Source of the DNA: Candidatus Omnitrophica bacterium UBA1562
GTDB lineage: Bacteria > Omnitrophota > Gorgyraeia > Gygaellales > Profunditerraquicolaceae
NCBI GenBank assembly: GCA_002322525.1
Contig: DCOU01000153.1
Location: 1,778-18,573, forward strand
Reading direction: 5' to 3'
Length of the DNA stretch: 16,796 nucleotides
Shown here: positions 8,901-15,625 of the stretch, one piece after another
Position numbering within the stretch: position 1 is the stretch's first letter
Layout of the letters: the number at the start of each line of letters is the position of its first letter
Notes under the pieces: generated by a model
Told to the model about the DNA's origin: nothing
Databases searched by the model: none
The model's input: only the letters and a program-made list of their open reading frames with translations
Translations under genes and position numbers: made by a program

Positions 8901-9810
8901 TCTGCCAAGGCAAATTGACTAATAAAACCTTTAGCCGTCGTTTTGATTTTTTAGCTTTGGTATTAGCCTCAATTTCTGCCTCTAAATAAGCTTGCCGTAA
9001 ATTTTCAATCTTAGCATCTAACAAATGCTCGTCTTTAAATAAATTTATTCTTACAGAAAAAAGCCCGTAACGGCCTTCGGTATAATCTTTTTTCTCTTCG
9101 GCGTCTATGCGTCTGAATCCAATAATATGTACATCGTTATCTATTGAAGGGTTCTGAATAAAAGACAGTAAATCTTTATTTTTGGTCTCCAGAACAAATG
9201 GGGGCAAATTTTCGTCTTCGATACTAAATCTTAGTCCCACCAAAGAAGCGGGCTGCTCGCTAAAGTATAAATCACGCCAGTTATTATCCAATCTAGGGAA
9301 ATCTCCTAGCTGGTAATTAACAATCCAATTTTTATAATTGGGGTTACTCAGACATGCAAGACGAAATTCATCTATATGTAACCATGCCTCTATTTCCATA
9401 TCTATCTGCAAGTCTATTTCTTGTTCGTTGTTTATCTTTAAAATCCAAATTTGACTTAAAGGTAAGTCTCTAAAAACTACCTTAACCTTAAAATAATCTT
9501 TACCTTGCTCTAAAATCTGCCAATCTGCCTTTGTCGAATCCGTCCATAGTCCTAAGGTATTAATGGCTACATTTAAACCTGCGCCCTTAGTGACTTCACG
9601 GTTGTTCCAAAAGATATTCATTCCGCAACCAGAATAGGATATTTTTGTCTTTCCTTTAATAATCATAATCTCAGGGGGGTGCTTAAATCTATCTCTTTGC
9701 TTCTTGATTGAAAAGATAAAGTATTTTATCCCCCGCCAGAAGGCATAAGGTAAGCCACCCGTTTTTAAATGTTTCTTAAATTTTTGACAATTACTTTTTA
9801 AGAAGCCCAA
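5953..9810 (-). CDS. Fusion: SQIW-domain plus two B12-binding/radical-SAM modules
   Basis: This 1285-aa protein begins at TTG 9810, with GAGGGAG 9 bases upstream and an in-frame stop just before it. The next ATG is residue 49. Residues 1-45 form a basic, partly amphipathic stretch (GGLPYAFWRGIKYFIFS). Residues 51-273 are a copy of the unknown SQIW domain also found three times in the neighbouring ATPase. Residues 290-460 look like a cobalamin-binding Rossmann domain (KVLLVNLPWQ, then FPFFLAYATSLL). They lead to a radical-SAM domain with C508-x3-C512-x2-C515, FDDDTF and FGLPGET. Residues 822-1010 are a second B12-like domain (ADILFIQCPPW, PPLGIAYLSSYL, ILGGWG). A second radical-SAM domain follows with C1047-x3-C1051-x2-C1054, YGVES and VGFPGET. 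The typical cobalamin-ligating DxHxxG motif is absent from both, as in many family members. Known relatives catalyse methylations or rearrangements; the substrate here is unknown. Confidence 0.93.
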   Translation of the reverse strand: MGFLKSNCQKFKKHLKTGGLPYAFWRGIKYFIFSIKKQRDRFKHPPEIMIIKGKTKISYSGCGMNIFWNNREVTKGAGLNVAINTLGLWTDSTKADWQILEQGKDYFKVKVVFRDLPLSQIWILKINNEQEIDLQIDMEIEAWLHIDEFRLACLSNPNYKNWIVNYQLGDFPRLDNNWRDLYFSEQPASLVGLRFSIEDENLPPFVLETKNKDLLSFIQNPSIDNDVHIIGFRRIDAEEKKDYTEGRYGLFSVRINLFKDEHLLDAKIENLRQAYLEAEIEANTKAKKSKRRLKVLLVNLPWQRDGKWGVRAGSRWPHIKDSSEESYLPFPFFLAYATSLLQKHDINASMIDAIAEEILEDEFLEKISGMDFDYLLAETSIPSFYYDLYILKKISSLGIPIILCGPNSKIYQPRFLEEHPYINFVLYGEYEFTLLELVKSLQEHKDLSKVKGLIYNDNGTTKKNPPRDPFDIDLLPWPYRDGLPMYKYLDAPGEMLTPSVQILASRGCPFKCQFCLWPQVIYQGNHYRPRNILDVIDEMEYLMKEKGFKSVYFDDDTFNIGKERMLNFCREIRKRGLDKVQWAIMARPDLMDEELLEVFKKAGLYSVKYGVESAVQGLVDGIGKGMDLKKVEKIVRFTKKIGIKVHLTFAFGLPGETKQTIKETIKWVKAIEPFSVQFSIATPFPGTRYYDVLEQKGLIVSKDLSCYDGHFKSVMKSETLSPIDLELAKTHAYRAWFEHLRKKRGFLGGIKRFYYYTSSRGLGYARYKAINYLKNNLFKINKHLKPTSLIGQIGLLNKRFNNRNLSEIEKNYGDVKEILNPSCADILFIQCPPWDTTSPPLGIAYLSSYLKKYGYEISVFDLNIFLYHLASKDLKYLWEQKSYNSWVDDDLFKNTWFQFKEITNSCVVEMLQKVDVKYIGLSVNFASIKFVSELLKIIKRIKNEAKIILGGWGCINEHMRSLFPKEFVDVFVVGEGEETLREVIDVLEKRGKTSEVLGAIFNSNCRLAYKPRLPIADLDSIPWPTFSDFNLEQYTTPVLPLFTSRGCISGCSFCNDWRISKPYRYRSAQNVFEEIKYHIECNHIEVFSLKDLLCNGNIDRLNLLCDLIINSKIEIQWDSQAIPRKETAYELLRKLKKAGCATLIYGVESFSNNVLKQMKKIFTKEVAEKVIKDTHRAGINTMVNIIVGFPGETEKDFQETCEAIERNRKYIAQIGAISVCLVNNDSELEIDYQNYRLILPNDPKIRAKEWASVDGKNNYELRKKRAKEIIDLVNHLGLSYATATI
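8992..9660 (-). other. Fourth copy of the SQIW domain (in the radical-SAM fusion)
   Basis: Residues 51-273 align with the three ATPase copies. They show KGKTKISYS..., NNREVTKGAG (69-78), LGLWTDSTKADWQI (86-99), LSQIW (118-122), YKNWIVNYQLGDFP (159-172) and a closing P-P-F-V-L-E strand. The distance from the G of the GAG turn (G76) to Ser of SQIW (S119) is 43 residues, and from there to the Y of Y..W (Y159) it is 40. This spacing equals that of ATPase copies 2 and 3. Confidence 0.85.
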
Positions 9811-12565
9811 TTTTTATTACTCCCTCAAAGTAGGTATATTTTTTAGGCGATAATTTAGCAACGTTGCTCTTTTGATATTGAAGTAGCCTCGCCTTATAAA
9901 GATAATCGGTGTTTTCCACTATCGCTCTAAAAAAATCATCTACTGAATTACAATTAAATAAAACGGAAGGAAGTTTATCATCTATTACTCCTATTCTTTT
10001 AGATTTACCATACCAAAATCTAAAAGGGAGGATGTCATAATCCTGCGTATATTCATTAAGAAATTCACCTTTATTTACATCGGGGATTACCCAAGATTTG
10101 TATTCAGAAGAAAGCATAAGATTTGCCTGTTCTATTTCTAAATTCAATTCTTCGTAAATCTCCGTATCTATTTTCCAGAGGATTGAATTTTTATCAATTA
10201 GCTCAATTTGCCAGATTTGCGAAATGGGAATATATGGCCAATCTCCCAAAATAATAATTTTATTATCATTTTTTTCATTTATCTGCCAGATTGCCTGATA
10301 AGAATCATACCAAATTCCCGAAGAACGTATTGAAGTATAAATACCTAACCCTAAAGTCAACTCTTTCTCGCCCCAAAATACCTTGCCTCTGCCTCGGTCA
10401 AAAATAAGTTTTAAATCCCCCCTACTCAATTCAAGACCCCCAGCCAAAGTAGTTTCTTCTAATTTAATATCTTTGTCCAAAATAATATTCCCTTCAAAAT
10501 AAGTATATCTACCAGGGCTAATCAATGTTTCTTTTTTAGGAATAATCAAGGCGAAATTAAGACAGACATGTTCTTCATTCTCTTTCTTACGTTTATAAAT
10601 ACCAAGTACCCACCTACTAACTTGAGAGATAACTTCAAAGAATAATTGAGGAGAATGATTATTGGTCTCTGATTTCAAAATCACCTTAGATGCCTTATTT
10701 TCTTTTAATCTTATCGGGCCGTCATCATTAATATATTGATTCACTAAAAAATCGCCTTTTTCATACGCAGTTAACCAATATTTATATTCGTCTTTTAGCT
10801 CTAATATTATATCCTGGTTGGTCAGAAGGACCGGCTTATTAACTTCTATCTCAACCTTAATTCTTAAGGTGTCCTCGTCTTTAAAAGCCAGTTTCCAAAT
10901 TTGCGATACCATCAATGGTTGATAGCTGAAAGTCAAGATTAATTCTTTTTCGGAAATCTTTTCTATTCGCCATTGGGCATTATTTAAACGGAACCAGTCC
11001 CCAGAAGCTTTAAAGGAACTGTAGAGTCCGTCTCCATCAGTTAGCTCTCTATCCTTATAGTAGAGCCTTATTGCTTTATTTTCCAGGTCAGCATAGAGAC
11101 GCAGATGGCCTGAGGCGATGGTATGAGAGGCGCGCAGCTTGGCCAGCTCCTCTTGCTGTTTGAGGAGGAGCTTTTGTTTTTCCTCTTGTTGTTTGAGGAA
11201 AAATTGGTTTCTGATGTGTATAACATAATCTTCAATTTTATCTTTCTCAGGGAATATTCTAATATTTAGAGAAATAAATTTTTTACTGCTAGAATATATT
11301 TGAATAATTCGCGCTTCCTGTTCATACCCTGTATTGAAAAGTTTTATTTGGCTATCTTTATCTTCTCTCTCTAAAATAAAAGAAGGGAAGTTTTGCGCTT
11401 TAGAGGCTGAATCCGGAATCACGCCTAATATGCCTTCTGGAGAATCATTTAAGCCTAAATCCTGCCAATTAAATTTATTAATGAAGGAGGGAAAGGTGCC
11501 ATTTTTATTTAAAGTTAACCACTCTTTATATTGCGGTATCAGAAACAAATCTATATGTGCTTCTTTTGCTACTTCTTCTTTTATCTCTATCTGCCATTTT
11601 AACTGGATATCTTCTAATTGAAGCGTCCAGATTTGAGAGATAACCCCGTCACTAGTTATCCCTTCGGCGATAATCTTATTGGAAGATAAACTTTTTATCT
11701 GCCAGGATAAATTGAAAGAAGGAAACCAAATATTAGAAGAGGGGTTAAAGAAAGATACATAACCTCCCATGCCTTTGGTAAGAAGGTTATCATCATAAGA
11801 AATATTTATCTTGCCGTTATTAAACACGGTTCTTAATTTACCCTTTGCCAAAACAGCAATGCCTTTTTTGTCTCCTACAGATTCCAAATAATCCTGAATA
11901 ATCTTTTGTGGAGAGTCCTCTCTAACAATCTTACCTCTCTCTAATAGAATTACCCGATTGCACAACTTGCTTACCATATTCATATTGTGACTAACTAAAA
12001 TAATGGTCTTACCGGCCTGTTTTAATTCAAATATCTTCTTAATACACTTCTGTTGTGCCTCTTCATCTCCCACTGCCAAAATATCATCAATTAAAAGTAT
12101 GTCTGGCTCAACATAAATAGCCAAAGCAAATGCCAATCTCATATACATGCCTTGAGAATAATACTTTATGGGCGCGTCAATAAATCTATCTAAACCTGCA
12201 AATTCTATAATCTCAGCTATTCTCCCTTGTAAGTTTTCTTCGTCTACCCCATATATTCTTGCATTTATAAGGACGTTTTCTCTCCCGGTAAACTCAGGAT
12301 TGAACCCCGCGCCTAATTCCATTAATGTAGATACTTTTCCTTGAACATTAACATTTCCTTTATCCGACATAAGCATGCCTGCAATTAATTTTAACAAGGT
12401 AGTCTTACCCGCTCCGTTTTCCCCAATTACTCCCAAAACTTCACCTTTATCAACTTTAAAACTCACATCCTCTAAAACCCAAACTTCTTCCCAGGAAACT
12501 TTACCTTCTTTTATGAATTTAATACGGTATTTCTCCCAGACGTTATTAAATTCTATTGCACTCAT
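9791..12565 (-). CDS. Wzt-like ABC ATPase with three C-terminal SQIW domains
   Basis: This is the nucleotide-binding subunit of a polysaccharide-type ABC exporter, 924 aa against roughly 250-450 for usual Wzt/TagH-like proteins. Residues 1-235 are the ATPase: Walker A GENGAGKT (48-55), signature YSQGM (136-140), Walker B ILLIDD (156-161) with Asp at the usual catalytic Glu position, D-loop AVGD and H-loop His193. The WEEVWVLEDVSF opening and LMELGAGFNPEFTGREN (81-97) are typical of the Wzt group. After it come three copies of an unrecognised domain of about 210 residues (about 241-454, 484-697 and 711-920). A charged KQQEE-rich coiled-coil hinge (457-478) separates copies 1 and 2. The start ATG overlaps the permease stop as ATGA. 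In characterised systems the Wzt C-terminal domain binds the export substrate; extending that role to these unrelated-looking domains is inference. Confidence 0.95.
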   Translation of the reverse strand: MSAIEFNNVWEKYRIKFIKEGKVSWEEVWVLEDVSFKVDKGEVLGVIGENGAGKTTLLKLIAGMLMSDKGNVNVQGKVSTLMELGAGFNPEFTGRENVLINARIYGVDEENLQGRIAEIIEFAGLDRFIDAPIKYYSQGMYMRLAFALAIYVEPDILLIDDILAVGDEEAQQKCIKKIFELKQAGKTIILVSHNMNMVSKLCNRVILLERGKIVREDSPQKIIQDYLESVGDKKGIAVLAKGKLRTVFNNGKINISYDDNLLTKGMGGYVSFFNPSSNIWFPSFNLSWQIKSLSSNKIIAEGITSDGVISQIWTLQLEDIQLKWQIEIKEEVAKEAHIDLFLIPQYKEWLTLNKNGTFPSFINKFNWQDLGLNDSPEGILGVIPDSASKAQNFPSFILEREDKDSQIKLFNTGYEQEARIIQIYSSSKKFISLNIRIFPEKDKIEDYVIHIRNQFFLKQQEEKQKLLLKQQEELAKLRASHTIASGHLRLYADLENKAIRLYYKDRELTDGDGLYSSFKASGDWFRLNNAQWRIEKISEKELILTFSYQPLMVSQIWKLAFKDEDTLRIKVEIEVNKPVLLTNQDIILELKDEYKYWLTAYEKGDFLVNQYINDDGPIRLKENKASKVILKSETNNHSPQLFFEVISQVSRWVLGIYKRKKENEEHVCLNFALIIPKKETLISPGRYTYFEGNIILDKDIKLEETTLAGGLELSRGDLKLIFDRGRGKVFWGEKELTLGLGIYTSIRSSGIWYDSYQAIWQINEKNDNKIIILGDWPYIPISQIWQIELIDKNSILWKIDTEIYEELNLEIEQANLMLSSEYKSWVIPDVNKGEFLNEYTQDYDILPFRFWYGKSKRIGVIDDKLPSVLFNCNSVDDFFRAIVENTDYLYKARLLQYQKSNVAKLSPKKYTYFEGVIKIGLLKK
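9820..9826 (-). promoter_or_regulatory. Ribosome binding site for the TTG-started fusion gene
   Basis: GAGGGAG lies 9 bases upstream of TTG 9810, inside the 3' end of the ATPase gene. No in-frame ATG exists until residue 49, and a stop codon sits two codons before the TTG. This site therefore decides the start. Confidence 0.55.
11149..11199 (-). repeat. 33-bp tandem repeat encoding a coiled-coil hinge
   Basis: An 18-base unit (11149-11166, recurring at 11182-11199 with one mismatch) repeats with a 33-base period. It encodes two 11-residue units, LKQQEEKQKLL and LKQQEELAKLR, between SQIW domains 1 and 2 of the ATPase. The composition suits a short coiled coil. In-register slippage would change the hinge by whole 11-residue steps. 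Confidence 0.75.
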
Positions 12566-13341
12566 ATTCTTTTTAATAATAAGGGCTCTTTTTTAAGAAA
12601 AACGGAGTACCCCGCAAGTATCGATATCAAGGAAATTAAAAAAACTACTAATAGACTTATCAAGGAAGGAGCCTTTACGTGGAATAAAACATCCTGATAT
12701 AAAATAATATAGTGGGTCATGGGATTAAGTAGGCAGATCCAGCGAAAAGGAAAGGGTATCATATCTAAGGAGTAAAATACAGGCGTAATCCAAAACCAAA
12801 CCATGAATCCAATAGACATAAAGTGAGTAAGATCGCGGAAGAAAACATTCACACATGAGAATAATATTCCTAAGCCAATAATAAAGATGAAATTAAGTAT
12901 TATAACCGAGACTAAGGACGGCAGAAGCCCGGTTACCCTAAAATTGAAAATAATAAATAAAGGTAATAGAAAAACGAGCCCAATTAAAAAATTTAGAAGA
13001 TTAGCTAAAATAGATGACATGGGAATAAATTCGCGGGGGGATGCGCTTTGTTTCAATATGAAAGAATTAATAATGAATGAATTCGTTGCTTCTGTCAAAG
13101 CATTCATAGAAAAAAACCAGGGTATAATCCCAGCAAGTACAAAAAGGGTATAGTTTTTAATTTCTATTTTAAAAACCATACTGAAGACAAAATTAATACT
13201 TGCTGTCAACATTAAAGGTATAACTACTGCCCACCAAATACCAAGTTTAGAACCAGCGTATTTTGCTTTAAGCTGCACCATCGCCATATCCCATAATACA
13301 TGGCGAGAGAGATATATTTTTTTTATCCTTTCCTTAAGCAT
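12562..13341 (-). CDS. ABC-2 type (Wzm-like) polysaccharide exporter permease
   Basis: This is the inner-membrane subunit that pairs with the ATPase encoded next, through an ATGA overlap. I start it at ATG 13341 (259 aa), overlapping the flavoprotein gene by 8 bases. An in-frame TTG 36 bases upstream adds residues not expected in the family. The N-terminal cytoplasmic helix carries the family signature: LSRHVLWDMAMVQLKAKYAG followed by SKLGIWWAVVIPL. About six hydrophobic segments follow, including FVLAGIIPWFFS, a long LLNFLIGLVFLLPLFIIF hairpin and FMVWFWITPVFYS. NPMTHYIILYQDVLF then precedes the last span and a basic KKEPLLLKRI tail. The length and motif order match Wzm/TagG/KpsM-type exporters. 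These move complete lipid-linked glycans across the inner membrane. The cargo cannot be read from the permease. Confidence 0.94.
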   Translation of the reverse strand: MLKERIKKIYLSRHVLWDMAMVQLKAKYAGSKLGIWWAVVIPLMLTASINFVFSMVFKIEIKNYTLFVLAGIIPWFFSMNALTEATNSFIINSFILKQSASPREFIPMSSILANLLNFLIGLVFLLPLFIIFNFRVTGLLPSLVSVIILNFIFIIGLGILFSCVNVFFRDLTHFMSIGFMVWFWITPVFYSLDMIPFPFRWICLLNPMTHYIILYQDVLFHVKAPSLISLLVVFLISLISILAGYSVFLKKEPLLLKRI

Positions 13342-14644
13342 CTCTAAGAATAAAGTCAGCTGCCCTTTTGCCGTCAAGAATTGCGTCTTCCATAGAAAAA
13401 TAACGCCAAGAGCCGTAGCGGCCGCAGGGGATAATATTTTTACGAGTAAGATATTTTAAAATTTCTTGCCTTGCCTGGTTATAATAAGCGTCATAGATAG
13501 GGTAGCCATATTTTATATCATTTATGTCCTGGACCAAGATTCTATCATTATCAGTAAGTATTCCTGCTTTTTTTAAATCCTCCTTAATACGTAAAATAAT
13601 TTTACTTTTATCTATCGGTCTTTCTCTAGAATAAGCTACTTCCACATATAAAGAAGACTTGCCAAGAGGCGCAAGATAGGAAGAGAAATTATGGAAGAGG
13701 CCAACGCGGAAGAAACAAAGTTCTTTTTGCGGAAAATATATCCAATGCCGGCCAGAACAGTCTTTATTATTTATCCCTAAATTGAGATTAAAAATAGAAT
13801 TCCATCTTAGCTTTTTAAATAAAGCATGCGCTTGCTTCGGTAATCCTTTGATTATATAAGGCATCTCAGGTAGGGGAATTGTAGAAATCAAAAAATCAAA
13901 CTTTTCTTTATTTCCTGAGGTCATTTTTATTTCTTTTTTGGCGAGATTAATTTCCACTATCTCGCAGTTAGTATAGATATTTTTGATCTCACTTGCCAAA
14001 GCCAAAGGAACAGAAGCTATGCTCCCTATTTTAGGATACCAAAATCGGGCATTATAACCAAACTGCCTTTGGTTTTTTTCTATCGTTCCTCCAAGTAACT
14101 GGTTTAAAGAAGGCACAGGAATAAACCCATCAAGCCATTCACAGGTCAATTTTTGTGGAGGTAGCGTCCAGAATTTAGTATTATAGGGAATCATAAAATG
14201 CCTGGCTATTCCTTTACCAAGCGTCCGGTTTATCCAGTTTAAAAAATTTAGGTCTTTTTTCTTTTTAGGTTGACCATTTCTCAATGTATGGATAAATCCT
14301 ATAAGACATTCCTTAACAACCAAAGGGGGTAGACCATAAAGGTTGATTTGAAACGGATAGCGGACATAGGTATCGAATGAATAAATCCAAGCATTCCTTT
14401 GATGTTCTATTAAATTATCTTTAAGTAGTTTATTAATTAGATTAAAGGTATAGCGGTGCTTAAAATGCAATAGATGGCCATCGCAGTCAAAAGTAAAACC
14501 GTCTATTTTTTTAGAGCGGCATAAACCTCCAACCTCGGATTCCTTCTCAAAAATTTGACAATCTATGCCCCTTTTTTGAAGATGCCAAGCTACACTCAGG
14601 CCAGATAGACCTGCGCCCAAAATAAAGATTCTCTTTCTAGACAT
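13334..14644 (-). CDS. FAD-dependent UGM/protoporphyrinogen-oxidase-like flavoprotein
   Basis: This 436-aa protein has the N-terminal FAD Rossmann fold IFILGAGLSGLSVAW (6-20) and the follow-on FEKESEVGGLCRS (32-44), shared by amine oxidases, PPO-like enzymes and UDP-galactopyranose mutases. CDGHLLHF resembles the UGM G-x-H-x-F/H stretch. The middle carries VRYPFQINLYGLPP and a W-T-L-P-P...EW block. The C-terminus has GRYGSWRYFSMEDAILDGKRAAD, the usual FAD-closing segment. Members beside polysaccharide genes are often annotated as PPO-like but probably act on sugars; a mutase or oxidoreductase on a nucleotide sugar is my inference. The ATG at 14644 follows the preceding TAG directly with no gap. 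A porphyrin role is unlikely, since no heme-pathway genes are nearby. Confidence 0.88.
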   Translation of the reverse strand: MSRKRIFILGAGLSGLSVAWHLQKRGIDCQIFEKESEVGGLCRSKKIDGFTFDCDGHLLHFKHRYTFNLINKLLKDNLIEHQRNAWIYSFDTYVRYPFQINLYGLPPLVVKECLIGFIHTLRNGQPKKKKDLNFLNWINRTLGKGIARHFMIPYNTKFWTLPPQKLTCEWLDGFIPVPSLNQLLGGTIEKNQRQFGYNARFWYPKIGSIASVPLALASEIKNIYTNCEIVEINLAKKEIKMTSGNKEKFDFLISTIPLPEMPYIIKGLPKQAHALFKKLRWNSIFNLNLGINNKDCSGRHWIYFPQKELCFFRVGLFHNFSSYLAPLGKSSLYVEVAYSRERPIDKSKIILRIKEDLKKAGILTDNDRILVQDINDIKYGYPIYDAYYNQARQEILKYLTRKNIIPCGRYGSWRYFSMEDAILDGKRAADFILRDA

Positions 14645-15625
14645 CTATACAGAGACTCTACTCATTTTTTTAGTTAAGGCAAGGCTTACCAAACCCACAA
14701 AGACAATAATAGTTATACCAGACAGATTAGATACCAGGCTTACTAATATTCCGCAGAGAGAAAAGAAAAGACACAAGGTAAGCATAATCAATAAAGTTTT
14801 TTTTCTAGAATACCCCAAAGCTAAAAATCTCAAGGCCAAATGATCATTACTCTTCTTAAAAGGCAGACTCTTTTTGATTATGCGCATCGAGATAAGGAAT
14901 GCTGTATCAAATATAGGAAGGCCTAAGATAAGTAATGGGCTAAAGAGCGCAATCTTTCTCTCTAAGGGCGCATAACTTATTACTAAAGCAATTGCTGCTA
15001 AGACAAAACCCAAGAAATGGCTGCCGGAATTTCCCATATAAATCCTTGCCGGAGGAAAATTATAGATCAAAAAACTAAGAGCAGCCATTGCTAAAGATAA
15101 AGATAAAATTGCCGTCTTGATATCGCCATTTGAAAGAGAGATTATAAAGAAGGTTAAACTTACAATGATTGCCGTACCAGCGGCTAATCCGTCAATTACA
15201 TCTAAATGATTAAAGGCATTGGTGATTCCGAGGACCCAAATAAAGGTTATAATTATATTAGATAGATTTCCAATATAGACAATCTGTGTTCTTATACCGA
15301 AAAAGATTAACAATGATGTAGCAATAATTTGCACCAAAAATTTAGCCAAAACAGATAGCTCCCTGCGGTCATCGATTGCCCCAAAAATTAGCATTATAAA
15401 TGAAGTCACAATTATTCCTCTTGCCTCTTGAGATAAACCTTTATGAAGCGAAAACCACAATAAACAGGTAAAAATAAAAGACAAACCCATAGCTATGCCA
15501 CCTATAAGAGGTATTCCTTGAGGCATTAATACCTTATATCGCAAAGCAAGTTTCCTCAAGAAAAATACAAAAAACATTCCTGCTAAGAACCCGCTAAGGA
15601 CTATAAGAAAATAATTAATTAGCAT
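14645..15625 (-). CDS. WecA/MraY-family polyprenyl-phosphate sugar-1-phosphate transferase
   Basis: This is a multi-pass (about 10 segments) inner-membrane enzyme that would transfer a sugar-1-phosphate, commonly GlcNAc-1-P or a related HexNAc, onto undecaprenyl phosphate to begin glycan assembly. Its 326 residues are normal for WecA/TagO. Motifs visible are PQGIPLIGG (35-43), the metal/catalytic pair D85-D86 in GAIDDRREL, and TNAFNHLDVIDGLAAG (135-150) with D142 and D145. It also has RIYMGNSGSHFLG (194-206) and SNDHLALRFLALG (259-271). The usual M-G-D of the fourth motif is M-G-N199 here, and the His-rich H-x-H-H-R loop is reduced to a single His262. AGGAG 6-7 bases before ATG 15625 lies inside the end of the preceding gene, giving an 11-base overlap. 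The family is certain; sugar specificity is not. Confidence 0.93.
   Translation of the reverse strand: MLINYFLIVLSGFLAGMFFVFFLRKLALRYKVLMPQGIPLIGGIAMGLSFIFTCLLWFSLHKGLSQEARGIIVTSFIMLIFGAIDDRRELSVLAKFLVQIIATSLLIFFGIRTQIVYIGNLSNIIITFIWVLGITNAFNHLDVIDGLAAGTAIIVSLTFFIISLSNGDIKTAILSLSLAMAALSFLIYNFPPARIYMGNSGSHFLGFVLAAIALVISYAPLERKIALFSPLLILGLPIFDTAFLISMRIIKKSLPFKKSNDHLALRFLALGYSRKKTLLIMLTLCLFFSLCGILVSLVSNLSGITIIVFVGLVSLALTKKMSRVSV

Larger units (their letters stand above)
9806..11845 (-). repeat. Three in-protein copies of the SQIW domain
   Basis: The copies lie at about 11204-11845, 10475-11116 and 9806-10435. Shared landmarks are a basic opening strand, a G-x-G turn (G265, G511, G739), an aromatic strand ending W-Q/R-I, the motif V/I-S-Q-I-W (308-312, 553-557, 781-785), then Y-K-x-W (346, 594, 822) with a G-x-F a few residues later. 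Copies 2 and 3 both end in K/R-Y-T-Y-F-E-G (686-692 and 909-915). The G-to-SQIW distance is 44, 43 and 43 residues. The pattern is beta-rich; I do not recognise the family. Confidence 0.85.

Noticed and set aside
11149..11199. Possible CRISPR-like or regulatory direct repeat.
   Set aside because: Only two units with a 33-base period in frame with the ATPase coding sequence; it is a coding duplication of a coiled-coil segment.
12083..12097. Asp at the usual catalytic Glu after Walker B of the ATPase as a sign of inactivity.
   Set aside because: All other ATPase motifs are intact, and D-D-x-L-A-V-G-D variants occur, to my knowledge, among Wzt-like proteins. It is recorded in the gene entry but is not strong evidence of loss of function.
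13342..13377. An upstream TTG start for the ABC permease, adding 12 residues.
   Set aside because: The added residues are not family-like and lie inside the flavoprotein gene. ATG 13341 gives the usual short N-terminal cytoplasmic helix and a compact 8-base overlap.
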